10,863 nt of DNA. Source: JAHJQQ01 sp032907525. GTDB lineage: Bacteria > Pseudomonadota > Gammaproteobacteria > Thiohalobacterales > Thiohalobacteraceae. Each line of letters opens with the position of its first letter. The first letter of the stretch is position 1. Positions 1-6,542 of this stretch are shown in pieces. The notes beneath the pieces are model-generated. The model saw only the letters and a list, made by a program, of their open reading frames with translations, was not told where the DNA came from and searched no databases. The position numbers were made by a program, and so were the translations under genes. The DNA lies in assembly GCA_032907525.1 (NCBI GenBank), contig JAJJPM010000161.1, positions 1 through 10,863 of the forward strand, read 5' to 3'.

Positions 1-1
1 C

Positions 2-55
2 GATCATCCGCGCTTCGGCGTGCTGGTGCAGGTCAATCCGGCGGCGCGGGACTAG
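2..55 (+). CDS. 3' end of an unidentified plus-strand gene (partial)
   Basis: The first bases read open in frame 2 and end with TAG at 53-55, giving a 17-residue tail DHPRFGVLVQVNPAARD. Of the 17 codons, 14 end in G or C, as expected for a real gene in this GC-rich DNA. The gene would run in from outside the window and converge on the thioinosine phosphorylase gene, which ends at 226. The 170-base gap between the two stops holds a palindrome and no gene. The fragment is too short to assign a family. Frame 1 is also open over these bases, so the call rests on codon composition alone. Confidence 0.45.
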   Translation, partial: DHPRFGVLVQVNPAARD

Positions 56-123
56 AGCGTGGATGCGCCGGTTTCCGGGGTGACGGAACCTGCCGTTGCG
101 CAGGGCTGCCGGATACGCGGGAA

Positions 124-151
124 TCGGGGACAGACTTAAGTCTGTCCCCGA
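124..151. repeat. Perfect 28-base palindrome (GGGGACAGACTT family, copy 1)
   Basis: The bases form a perfect palindrome with half-site TCGGGGACAGACTT. A second copy with one central change lies at 4676-4699. A degenerate half copy follows at 157-173 and matches the right half at 13 of 17 positions. It sits between two convergent gene ends, so the transcript would fold into a hairpin from either direction. No T-run follows, so it is not a classical intrinsic terminator. From memory, this palindrome recurs in many environmental proteobacterial genomes and resembles REP-type repeats moved by REP-associated tyrosine transposases. No such transposase is in the window. Confidence 0.85.
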
Positions 152-225
152 CTGGGTGTAAGTCCGTACCCGATTGAACGTCGCACACTGGCTGCGCAGG
201 GGGATGCGCTCCGGGGAGATGCGTC

Positions 226-969
226 TCACTCGATCATCGGAATGACCTGTTCCAGCAGGGTGCGGACCTTTTCCATGCCCGTCTTCAGCGTCCGGTCGAT
301 GTCTTCCATGCTGATCTCGCCCTCGCCGCGACCGGCCGCCCAGTTGGCGCAGACGGCGCAGGCCGCATAGCACAGGCCCAGTTCGCGCGCGAGCGCGGCC
401 TCGGGCATGCCGGTCATGCCGACGATGTCGCAGCCGTCGCGTTCCATGCGGTTGATCTCCGCAGCCGTCTCCAGACGCGGTCCCTGGGTGGCGCCGTAGG
501 TACCGCGCTCCACCAGCGACAGGCCGGCGGCGCGGCCGGCGGCGATCAGATCGGCGCGCAGATCCTTGCAGTAGGGAAAGGTGAAATCGATGTGAGTGAC
601 CTGCTCCAGGTTGCCCTGGAAGAAGGTGTGCTGACGCGCCGAGGTGTAGTCGATGATCTGGTCCGGGATCACCAGCGCGGCGGGCACCATCGCCGGTGTG
701 ATGCCGCCGACGGCGGCGACGGCAATCACCTTGGTCACGCCGATGTGGTCCAGCGCCCACAGGTTGGCCCGGTAGTTGACGTCGTGCGGCGCGATGGTGT
801 GTCCGCTGCCGTGGCGCGGCAGGAACACCACTTCCTTGCCGCACAGCCGGCCGTGCGAGAGCGGTCCGGAGGGCTGTCCGTAGGGCGTGTGCACGACCTC
901 GCGCCGTTCGATGGCGAGGTTCTTGAGTGTGGTCAGACCGGTGCCGCCGATGATTGCCAGTTCGGCCAT
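226..969 (-). CDS. S-methyl-5'-thioinosine phosphorylase (MTAP/PNP family)
   Basis: This 247-residue cytosolic enzyme belongs to the purine nucleoside phosphorylase 2 / MTAP family. It is expected to split S-methyl-5'-thioinosine with phosphate into hypoxanthine and 5-methylthioribose-1-phosphate. Visible motifs are the N-terminal GGTG (8-11), PRHG phosphate site (51-54), GPRLETAAEI (163-172) and GMTGMPEA (184-191). Methylthioadenosine phosphorylases usually carry Asp residues in a DYDCW-like base loop. Here the loop is CANWAAG (207-213) with no Asp, which favours a 6-oxopurine such as methylthioinosine. The start at 969 is chosen over an upstream one at 1092 because it opens directly on the family N-terminus and has GGAGA about 10 bases upstream; the longer frame would translate repeat DNA. 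It follows the hypoxanthine phosphoribosyltransferase gene, which could use its product. Plain methylthioadenosine phosphorylase is the main alternative. Confidence 0.9.
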   Translation of the reverse strand: MAELAIIGGTGLTTLKNLAIERREVVHTPYGQPSGPLSHGRLCGKEVVFLPRHGSGHTIAPHDVNYRANLWALDHIGVTKVIAVAAVGGITPAMVPAALVIPDQIIDYTSARQHTFFQGNLEQVTHIDFTFPYCKDLRADLIAAGRAAGLSLVERGTYGATQGPRLETAAEINRMERDGCDIVGMTGMPEAALARELGLCYAACAVCANWAAGRGEGEISMEDIDRTLKTGMEKVRTLLEQVIPMIE

Positions 970-1042
970 AACGATATGTTCTCCGATATCGCGTTGTTCA
1001 ACAGACGTGAGGAATCCTTGCGTAATCCCTAAAACCCAATTT

Positions 1043-1151
1043 GCCACGGAAACACGCGGAAGCACACAGACAAGGTCATATGCGTCACACAAGCCCTCTG
1101 CCCTCTAGCCTGCACCTCTCATGACCGGCCTCGTCCGTGTGTTTCCGTGGC
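1043..1151. repeat. Long inverted-repeat element A (CCACGGAA arms)
   Basis: The left arm at 1043-1067 starts GCCACGGAAACACGCGGA. The right arm at 1133-1151 is its reverse complement over about 18 bases with one mismatch. A core of about 65 bases lies between and includes two tandem GCCCTCT units (1093-1106). The right arm ends 24 bases short of the hpt stop codon on the minus strand, so the element would be transcribed as the hpt 3' trailer and the leader of the phosphorylase gene. Three relatives lie at 3227-3375, 4607-4750 and 9958-10080. No protein is encoded. Confidence 0.8.
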
Positions 1152-1175
1152 CAGCGAGATGTATGGACGTCGGGC

Positions 1176-1730
1176 TCAGGCGTCGCGCACGGCGTAGATG
1201 GCCGGCAGGTTGCGGTGATAGCCGCGATAGTCCATGCCGCAGCCGAAGACATAGCGGTCCTCGACCTGCAGGCCGACGAAATCGGCATCGATCCCGGGCG
1301 CACGGCGCGCGTGGCGCTTCTCCGCGAGCACGGCGCTGTAGACCGCCTCGGCACCCTCGCTGCGCAGATACTCGACGATGGCCGCCAGGGTGTAGCCCTC
1401 GTCCAGGATGTCGTCGACCACCAGCAGCGTGCGCCCGGCCAGCGGCAGCGAGGGCCGCGTGATCCAGTGCAGCTCGCCGCCGCGGGTCGCGCCGCGGTAG
1501 CGGGTGGCGTGCAGATAATCGATGTGCAGCGGGAAATCCAGCCGTGTCAGCAGATGCCCGGCCGGGATGATGCCGCCGGTCATGACGCACAGCACGATCG
1601 GATCGCTCCCGCCGAGTTCGGCGGTGATGGCCCCGGCCATGCGGTCCAGAGCGGCGTTCACGTCTTCGGGGGAATACAGCCGGTCGGCTTCCGCAAGGAC
1701 CGTCTGGGCCTGCTGGGCGGTGATGGACAT
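1176..1730 (-). CDS. hpt: Hypoxanthine(-guanine) phosphoribosyltransferase
   Basis: This 184-residue cytosolic type I phosphoribosyltransferase is expected to convert hypoxanthine (and perhaps guanine) plus PRPP into the nucleoside monophosphate. The PRPP-binding loop is clear at 102-114, VVDDILDEGYTL, close to the usual VVDDIxDTGxT. The CVMTGGIIPAG stretch (48-58) matches the loop that contacts pyrophosphate. The C-terminal purine-binding part reads EKRHARRAP...DFVGLQVEDRYVFGCGMDYRGYHRNLP (138-176), with the family Lys, the Phe-Val pair and the DY..YRNLP-like tail. Start at 1730: AGGAG lies 3 bases before ATG, and the longer readings begin in poorly conserved sequence. It lies 74 bases after the DsrE-like gene and upstream of the thioinosine phosphorylase, whose product hypoxanthine it would salvage. 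Choice between hypoxanthine-only and dual specificity is not decidable here. Confidence 0.92.
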   Translation of the reverse strand: MSITAQQAQTVLAEADRLYSPEDVNAALDRMAGAITAELGGSDPIVLCVMTGGIIPAGHLLTRLDFPLHIDYLHATRYRGATRGGELHWITRPSLPLAGRTLLVVDDILDEGYTLAAIVEYLRSEGAEAVYSAVLAEKRHARRAPGIDADFVGLQVEDRYVFGCGMDYRGYHRNLPAIYAVRDA

Positions 1731-1804
1731 GATCTCCTCGGGAAGACGCGGTTCCGCGCGCGGCCCGGCGCACCTGCGGCGGCGCGCCGTCCGCACGGCC
1801 GGGG

Positions 1805-2173
1805 TCAATAGGTGAAGGTGACGGTGTCGTCGTTCATCGCCTCGCTGATGAGGTAGGCGCCGCCGACGGTTTCCGAGATTTCGGGGATGAGATCCTCGCC
1901 CCAGAGTTCCAGCGTCGGCGTACACACCTTGAACACGACACCGGCCTCGTGGGCGTCCTTGATGTAGTCGTAGACGCTCTTCGGGCTGCCCTCCTGCACA
2001 TACAGATTCTCGGCGACGCCCTTCTTGGCGAGTTCGCCGGAACGGCCGGTCAGCACGATCTCGACCTCGTATTCCATGGCCGCGGCCACGGTGGCCTGGA
2101 AGAACGGCGCGCCGAGCTCGGTGCCGTTCCTGGGATCGGTGTTGACCATGATGATGAGAAGTTTGTCCGCCAT
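1805..2173 (-). CDS. DsrE/DsrF-like family protein
   Basis: This 122-residue soluble protein has the fold signature of the DsrE/DsrF/YchN group. It opens with a hydrophobic strand, MADKLLIIMVNTDPRNG, then an Ala-rich helix AATVAAAMEYEVEIVLTG-like segment (27-43), and ends with GGAYLISEAMNDDTVTFTY. Its only cysteine, Cys84 in VFKVCTPTLEL, is where sulfur-accepting DsrE/TusD proteins place their active cysteine. The family includes sulfur-relay proteins in tRNA thiolation and sulfur oxidation; many single copies of this type have no assigned role. Start at 2173 has an AAGGGGGG run just upstream. It lies 43 bases after the patatin-like gene and 74 bases before hpt, so it is probably cotranscribed. 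No other dsr or tus gene is present, so a sulfur-oxidation role is only possible. Confidence 0.8.
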   Translation of the reverse strand: MADKLLIIMVNTDPRNGTELGAPFFQATVAAAMEYEVEIVLTGRSGELAKKGVAENLYVQEGSPKSVYDYIKDAHEAGVVFKVCTPTLELWGEDLIPEISETVGGAYLISEAMNDDTVTFTY

Positions 2174-2216
2174 GCGCCCCCCTTTCGTCTGCCGCCCCGC
2201 GTCCGCGGGCGGACGC

Positions 2217-3152
2217 TCACCTGAGTTCCTGCTCGAAGGTCTCCGCGGCCGCCTGGGCGCAACGGTAACCCTCTTCGATGGCCTCGCCGGCGCGATGGAA
2301 CTCCAGCAGACGGATCTGACTCAGCTTCGGCGCGATCAGCACATCGGGCGGATCGCCCGCCATGCGCGCGCGGGTGATTCTGACCTGCATAATGTAAACG
2401 CTTTGCGCTATGACGTCGACCAAGGACGGCAGCGCCTCGCTGCTGCCCAGCAGTTCGTTGGTCCACTGCGTGGCGCGCGCCTTGATGCCTTCGCCCAGCG
2501 ACACCAGCCAGGGCAGCTTCTCGACCAGGGGCTGGAGCCGCCCCGCCTCGTCCTCTTCGTCCTCGGGCGTTCGGGCGGCGGTGGCCACCCCGCGGCGGCT
2601 GAGCAGATCGGCGTTGAGATCGACGGCGATCACCCGTTCCGCGCCGAGTGCGCGGCACAGCGACACGGGCACCGGATTCACCAGACCGCCGTCGACCAGC
2701 CAGCGATCCTCGTGGCGGGTGGGCGTGAACAGACCCGGCAGCGCCACCGAGGCCCGCACGGCCTGATGGAGCGAACCCTCCCGGAACCAGATCTCCTGAC
2801 CGGTGGCCAGTTCGGTCGCCACCGCCCCGTAGGGCCGCTTGAGGGTGGCGATGTCGCGGTCGTGGAAGCGCGACTCCAGGTACTGGAACAGTTTGCGGCC
2901 GTGGATGAAACCGCCGCCGAAACTGACGTCCAGATAGGACACCACGTCCTGCCACGTCAGGCCGCGCACCCAGTCCTCGAGGCGGTCCAGCTCGTCCTCC
3001 GCGGCCGCCGCGCCGACGAGCGCGCCGATCGACGTGCCGCAGACGATGTCCGGGTAGAGATCGTGCTCCTGCAGCCAGCGCAGCACGCCGATGTGCGACC
3101 AGCCGCGCGCCGCGCCGCCGCCCAGGGCGATACCGATGCGCGGCCGCCTCAT
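2217..3152 (-). CDS. Patatin-like phospholipase (RssA/NTE-type)
   Basis: This 311-residue protein is a predicted serine lipid hydrolase with a Ser-Asp dyad. The oxyanion loop GGGAARG is at 11-17, the nucleophile elbow GTSIG at 39-43 (Ser41), and the catalytic Asp in the DGG motif at 154-156 (WLVDGGLVNPVP). The order and spacing match bacterial RssA/YlbK-type patatins. The N-terminus MRRPRIGIALGGG is the family start, with no signal peptide or membrane helix, so a cytosolic or membrane-peripheral enzyme is likely. A charged, low-complexity linker (about 195-206, rich in Glu and Asp) separates the catalytic part from a C-terminal helical region. No good ribosome binding site precedes ATG at 3152, but the family start fits exactly. 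Substrate is unknown. It leads the patatin, DsrE-like, hpt run. Confidence 0.92.
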   Translation of the reverse strand: MRRPRIGIALGGGAARGWSHIGVLRWLQEHDLYPDIVCGTSIGALVGAAAAEDELDRLEDWVRGLTWQDVVSYLDVSFGGGFIHGRKLFQYLESRFHDRDIATLKRPYGAVATELATGQEIWFREGSLHQAVRASVALPGLFTPTRHEDRWLVDGGLVNPVPVSLCRALGAERVIAVDLNADLLSRRGVATAARTPEDEEDEAGRLQPLVEKLPWLVSLGEGIKARATQWTNELLGSSEALPSLVDVIAQSVYIMQVRITRARMAGDPPDVLIAPKLSQIRLLEFHRAGEAIEEGYRCAQAAAETFEQELR

Positions 3153-3226
3153 GCGCGGCCGTCCCGGCGGGCCGTGCGGTGGGAGGCCGCGGGAGTGCGA
3201 TGTGCAGTCATGCCGGAAACCTCTCT

Positions 3227-3375
3227 GGCCACGGGAGCACCCGGGAATACACGGACGATATCACTGCCGCCCCACAAATTCCGCAATGTGGTTTCGCCCG
3301 GGGAACGGCAGATGTCTCCCCCCCGGGCCCGCGCCTGTCGATGGCGTCCATGTGCTTCCGTGTGTTTCCGTGGCC
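3227..3375. repeat. Long inverted-repeat element B (CCACGGAA arms)
   Basis: The left arm (3227-3255) starts GGCCACGGGAGCACCCGG and is degenerate. The right arm (3346-3375) ends GTGTGTTTCCGTGGCC and is closer to the consensus. The core of about 90 bases holds no gene. The right arm ends 27 bases short of the nagZ stop at 3403, so on the coding strand the element follows nagZ closely and precedes the patatin-like gene. The decay of one arm suggests it is older or less constrained than element A. Confidence 0.7.
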
Positions 3376-3402
3376 TGGTCGGCTTTTCCCCGGCCGAGCG
3401 GT

Positions 3403-4449
3403 TCACATGTCCATGTCCAGCAGCGGGTCGGCGTCGTAGCCGCCGACGGCCTCCACGGCACGGTGCCAGGCGGCGGACGCATGCAGTGCATCCCAGGCAT
3501 CGCCCCCGCGGCCGTGCAGTCGCGCCAGACGTGCCTGCGATGCAGGGTCGGCGTAGTCGCGCAGGCTGTCCAGCACCCGCTCGGCGGCCTCCGGCTGGTT
3601 GCACACCAGAATCATGTCGCAGCCTGCGTCCAGCGCGGCACGCGCACGCTGCCGGTGATCGCCGGCGAAATCCGCCGCCGCCATGCTCAGATCGTCGCTG
3701 AAGATCACGCCCTGGAAACCCAGCTCGCCGCGCAGCTGCGCCTGCAGCCAGAAACGCGAGAAACCCGCCGGCCGGTCGTCCACGTCACTGTACACCACAT
3801 GCGCCGCCATGACGCCGGCCAGGCCGTGATCGATCATGCGCCGGAACGGCAGCATGTCCTCCATCTGGATGTCCGCCAGGCGGCGCGTGTCGGTCGGCAA
3901 CGCCAGATGCGAATCCTCGCGCACCCCGCCATGCCCCGGGAAGTGCTTGCCGACGGCCTGCATGCCGGCACGGTGCATGCCCTTCTGGTAGGCGTGCGCC
4001 AGTTCGGCGACGGCATCGGGCCGGCAATGCAGGGCGCGGTCGCCGATGACGGGACACAGCCCGCGATCGAGATCCAGCACCGGCGCGAAGCTGAGATCGA
4101 CGCCGACCGCGCGCAGTTCGGCGGCCATCAGCCAGCCGGTCGTTTCGGCGAGCTCCAGCGCCCGGCGGGGATCGCGGTCGAAGACACGGCCGAGTTCGCC
4201 GACCGGCGGCAGGCGCGTGAAGCCGTCGCGGAAGCGCTGCACCCGCCCGCCCTCCTGGTCCACGGCCACCAGCAGCCGCGGATCGCGCAGGGCATGGATC
4301 TCCGCGATCAGGGCGGCGACCTGCTCCGGCGAGGCGAAATTGCGGGAGAACAGGATCACCCCGCCGACCTGGGGGTGGCGCAGGCGGTCGCGGTCGGCCT
4401 GGGTCAGCGTGGTGCCGCCGACGTCGAGCATGACGGGTCCGAGGGACAT
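3403..4449 (-). CDS. nagZ: Beta-N-acetylglucosaminidase NagZ
   Basis: This 348-residue glycoside hydrolase of family 3 removes N-acetylglucosamine from anhydro-muropeptides in the cytosol during peptidoglycan recycling. The N-terminus MSLGPVMLDVGG matches the compact single-domain proteobacterial NagZ, as does VAVDQEGGRVQRFRDGFTRLP (61-81). KHFPGHG is at 168-174, the loop DSH with the family Asp-His acid/base pair at 179-181, and the nucleophile motif IFSDDLSM at 249-256. There is no signal peptide. A longer frame from 4659 is rejected: its extra residues are RIPNPES heptads translated from a tandem repeat. The start codon lies only 6 bases from the GGGATTC array at 4456-4515, and the leader shows no Shine-Dalgarno sequence, which is odd for this housekeeping enzyme. 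The upstream operon carries an L,D-transpeptidase and a peptide-type transporter. Confidence 0.96.
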   Translation of the reverse strand: MSLGPVMLDVGGTTLTQADRDRLRHPQVGGVILFSRNFASPEQVAALIAEIHALRDPRLLVAVDQEGGRVQRFRDGFTRLPPVGELGRVFDRDPRRALELAETTGWLMAAELRAVGVDLSFAPVLDLDRGLCPVIGDRALHCRPDAVAELAHAYQKGMHRAGMQAVGKHFPGHGGVREDSHLALPTDTRRLADIQMEDMLPFRRMIDHGLAGVMAAHVVYSDVDDRPAGFSRFWLQAQLRGELGFQGVIFSDDLSMAAADFAGDHRQRARAALDAGCDMILVCNQPEAAERVLDSLRDYADPASQARLARLHGRGGDAWDALHASAAWHRAVEAVGGYDADPLLDMDM

Positions 4450-4455
4450 GGGCTT

Positions 4456-4515
4456 GGGATTCGGGATTCGGGATTCGGGATTCGGGATTCGGGATTCGGG
4501 ATTCGGGATTCGGGA
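4456..4515. repeat. GGGATTC heptanucleotide tandem array
   Basis: Eight exact copies of GGGATTC (starting at 4456, 4463, 4470, 4477, 4484, 4491, 4498 and 4505) are followed by a partial GGGA. On the coding strand of nagZ the unit reads GAATCCC, and the array ends 6 bases before the nagZ start codon. It therefore replaces the usual ribosome binding region. Seven-base units shift frame with each copy gained or lost, but the array is outside the accepted coding sequence. The purity of the copies suggests recent expansion by slippage. Confidence 0.97.
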
Positions 4516-4569
4516 CAATGGTAACCGCATCCTGCGGCAGGCCCTAGCCCCGGGCTGTGAGGACCTCGG

Positions 4570-4593
4570 GAGTGAGGAGTGAGGAGTGAGGAG
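4570..4593. repeat. GTGAGGA heptanucleotide tandem array, copy 1
   Basis: Three GTGAGGA units (4572-4592) with flanking bases form a 24-base stretch that recurs unchanged at 10840-10863, upstream of sdhB. It lies in the nagZ/dppC gap, 14 bases before the left arm of inverted-repeat element C. It encodes nothing recognisable. Confidence 0.93.
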
Positions 4594-4606
4594 AAAAACC
4601 CGGTAT

Positions 4607-4750
4607 GGCCACGGAAGCACACGGAACAACACGGAAAGGATTCCTGGCCGGGACCCCATGCAACGCCGCAGTTTCGGGGACAGACTTGAGTCTGTCCCCT
4701 AATATTGAGCTGATTGAGTTATTTCCGTGTCTTTTCTGAATTCCGTGGCC
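4607..4750. repeat. Long inverted-repeat element C (CCACGGAA arms)
   Basis: The left arm (4607-4640) holds three spaced ACGGAA units beginning GGCCACGGAAGCACACGG. The right arm (4722-4750) reads TTTCCGTG, an unrelated stretch, then TTCCGTGGCC, so pairing is good at both ends and poor between. The core carries palindrome copy 2 (4676-4699), as if one repeat were nested in another. The right arm ends 37 bases short of the dppC-like stop at 4788. It lies between the transporter operon and nagZ. Confidence 0.75.
4676..4699. repeat. GGGGACAGACTT palindrome, copy 2
   Basis: The 24 bases match the copy at 126-149 except for one central A-to-G change, leaving an 11-base perfect stem arm GGGGACAGACT on each side. 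It sits inside inverted-repeat element C. No T-run follows on either strand. Confidence 0.88.
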
Positions 4751-4761
4751 ATGAGGGTTTC

Positions 4762-4788
4762 GCCCCTAGCCCCTAGCCCCTAGCCCCT
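4762..4788. repeat. GCCCCTA heptanucleotide tandem array
   Basis: Three exact GCCCCTA units (4762, 4769, 4776) and a partial fourth run up to the stop codon of the DppC-like permease (4788-4790). On the coding strand the stop TGA is followed at once by GGGGC and then TAGGGGC units. A related degenerate pair, GCCCTCT twice, lies in the core of element A at 1093-1106. Confidence 0.93.
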
Positions 4789-5591
4789 CACTCCCTGCCC
4801 ACCGCCGTCCTGACGTCCAGGCGGTCGCGCAGGCGGTCGCCGAGCAGATTCACCGCCAGCACCACCAGCACCATGGCGACGCCGGGCACCAGCACCATGT
4901 GCGGCGCGACCAGCAGATAGCGCGTACCGTCGCGGATCATGCTCCCCCACGAGGCCTCGGGCGGCTGCACGCCGAGACCGAGGAACGACAGCCCCGCCTC
5001 GGCGACCACCACCGCGGCGATGCCGAAGGTCGCCTCGACGATCAGCGGCGCGCTGATCAGCGGCAGCAGATGATAGCGGACGATGCGTACGCGCGGCACG
5101 CCCAGCGCCACCGCCGCCATGACATGCTCGCGGTTCCTGAGCGACAGTACCTGCGCCCGCGCCAGGCGCGCATACCCCACCCAGCCGACCACGGTCAGCG
5201 CCAGCACCACGTTCTCGATGCCCGGCCCCAGGATGCCCGCCAGGGCGATCGCCAGCAGGATGCCTGGAAAGGCCAGGAACAGATCGATCACGTGCACCAG
5301 CAGGCGGTCCCAGAGCCCGCCGATGTAGGCCGCGAAGCTGCCGATGAGCGTGCCGACCGCGGCCGAGAGCCCCACCACCCAGAAGGCCACCAGGAACGAG
5401 GTGGTGCTGCCGGCGGCCAGCCGGTCGAGCATCTTCCGTCCCAGATCGTCGTAGCCCAGGCCGCCCACGGACAGGGGCGAAGCGAGGATGCGCTCCAGGT
5501 TGATCTCGTTCGGTTCCAGCGGCAGCCAGGGGGCCGCCAGGCCGGTGAACACCCAGAGGACCAGGATCAGGATCGGCAGCCAGATGCGCAT
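4788..5591 (-). CDS. Peptide-type ABC transporter permease, DppC-like
   Basis: This 267-residue inner-membrane permease belongs to the DppC/OppC group. An N-terminal helix (about 4-20) is followed by a periplasmic stretch and five further hydrophobic segments. The cytoplasmic EAA loop that docks the ATPase is seen at about 157-177 (HVMAAVALGVPRVRIVRYHLLP). The LSFLGLGVQPPEASWGSMI signature at 201-219 is typical of DppC. It starts 6 bases after the DppB-like stop, with GGGAGG about 10 bases upstream inside the preceding gene, so translation is probably coupled. Its stop codon touches the GCCCCTA array. DppD/DppF-type ATPases are absent from the window, so the pump must borrow or find them elsewhere. 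The substrate could be peptides, murein peptides, or other DppC-group ligands. Confidence 0.93.
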   Translation of the reverse strand: MRIWLPILILVLWVFTGLAAPWLPLEPNEINLERILASPLSVGGLGYDDLGRKMLDRLAAGSTTSFLVAFWVVGLSAAVGTLIGSFAAYIGGLWDRLLVHVIDLFLAFPGILLAIALAGILGPGIENVVLALTVVGWVGYARLARAQVLSLRNREHVMAAVALGVPRVRIVRYHLLPLISAPLIVEATFGIAAVVVAEAGLSFLGLGVQPPEASWGSMIRDGTRYLLVAPHMVLVPGVAMVLVVLAVNLLGDRLRDRLDVRTAVGRE

Positions 5592-5597
5592 GTCCGC

Positions 5598-6527
5598 TCA
5601 GCCTCCCAGCCGGATGCGCGGATCGATGACCGCGTACAGCAGATCGGTGAGGCTGTTGACGACCACATAGGTCAGGGCGATGAGCAGCACGCAGGCCTGC
5701 ACCACGGGATAGTCCCGCGACTGGATCGCCTCGATGGTCAGCAGGCCGATGCCCGGCCAGGAGAACACCGTCTCGGTGATGACCGCGCCGGCGAGCAGCG
5801 TGCCCAGCTGCAGGCCGAGCACCGTGATCACCGGCAGCAACGCGTTCGGCAGCGCATGCCGGAGCAGCACCCGGCGCCGCGACAGGCCCTTGGCATAGGC
5901 GGTGCGGATGTAGTCCTCGCCCAGCACCTCCAGCACACTGCTGCGGATCATGCGTGCCAGGATCGCCGCCAGCGAGGTGCCGAGCGTCAGCGCCGGCAGG
6001 ACCACGGCGCCGGCCCCTTCCCGCCCGCTCACCGGGAACCAGCCGAGCCAGAGGGCGAACACCAGGATCAGCAGCGGCCCCATCCAGAAGTTCGGGATGG
6101 ACACGCCCAGCAGCGAGAACGTCATGGCGCCCTGATCCCACAGCGTATCGCGATGAGCCGCCGCCACCAGTCCGAGGGGGACGGCCAGCAGCAGCGTGAT
6201 GCCCAGCGCCACGACCGCCAGCTCGACGGTGGCCGGTATGCGCTCGGCCAGCAGCGCCGTGATCGGCCGCTGGGAATGCAGGGACTGGCCGAGATCCAGG
6301 GTGAACACCCGCTGCAGATAGTTCAGCAGCTGGGTCAGGACCGGCTGGTCCAGCCCCAGCGCATGGCGCAGGGCCGCACGGTCGGCGGGCTGTGCCGACT
6401 CGCCCAGCATCACGTCGACCGGATCGCCCGGAATGAGGTGGATCAACAGAAACACCAGGACGGCGACGCCCAGCACCACCCCGGCGGTGCTGATCATGCG
6501 GCGCAGCAGAAGCAGAAAGATCGCCAT
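5598..6527 (-). CDS. Peptide-type ABC transporter permease, DppB-like
   Basis: This 309-residue inner-membrane permease is of normal DppB length. The first helix spans about 12-32 and is followed by the DppB-type HLIPGDPVDVMLG (30-42) and LGLDQPVLTQ (57-66). LDLGQSLHSQRPI is at 78-90. The EAA loop is at about 204-229 (EDYIRTAYAKGLSRRRVLLRHALPN), and the protein ends with the family's AVIDPRIRLGG. Six hydrophobic segments are visible. Start at 6527 has GAGGGG 2 bases before ATG, a short spacing. A small hairpin (6543-6559) lies between this ribosome binding site and the stop of the L,D-transpeptidase gene. It forms the channel with the DppC-like protein, fed by the solute-binding lipoprotein two genes upstream. 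Confidence 0.93.
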   Translation of the reverse strand: MAIFLLLLRRMISTAGVVLGVAVLVFLLIHLIPGDPVDVMLGESAQPADRAALRHALGLDQPVLTQLLNYLQRVFTLDLGQSLHSQRPITALLAERIPATVELAVVALGITLLLAVPLGLVAAAHRDTLWDQGAMTFSLLGVSIPNFWMGPLLILVFALWLGWFPVSGREGAGAVVLPALTLGTSLAAILARMIRSSVLEVLGEDYIRTAYAKGLSRRRVLLRHALPNALLPVITVLGLQLGTLLAGAVITETVFSWPGIGLLTIEAIQSRDYPVVQACVLLIALTYVVVNSLTDLLYAVIDPRIRLGG

Positions 6528-6542
6528 GTCCCCTCGTCAGTG

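Noticed and set aside
124..151. Palindrome as a classical bidirectional intrinsic terminator
   Set aside because: There is no T-tract on either side, and a near-identical copy elsewhere is better explained as a dispersed repeat.
970..1092. N-terminal extension of the thioinosine phosphorylase
   Set aside because: It translates inverted-repeat element A, and a ribosome binding site plus the family N-terminus place the start at 969.
3379..3397. Small hairpin TCGGC/GCCGA after nagZ as an intrinsic terminator
   Set aside because: The stem is only 5 bases and no T-run follows on the minus strand.
2025..4524. Plus-strand open frames of about 480-560 codons opposite the patatin-like gene and nagZ
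   Set aside because: They are low-complexity antisense readings that cross intergenic repeats; the minus-strand proteins carry full catalytic motifs.
4456..4593. Possible CRISPR-like array
   Set aside because: The 7-base units are directly adjacent with no spacers, so these are simple tandem repeats.
4450..4659. N-terminal extension of NagZ containing RIPNPES heptads
   Set aside because: The heptads are the translation of the 7-base tandem array; NagZ proteins begin near GPVMLDV, which follows the ATG at 4449.
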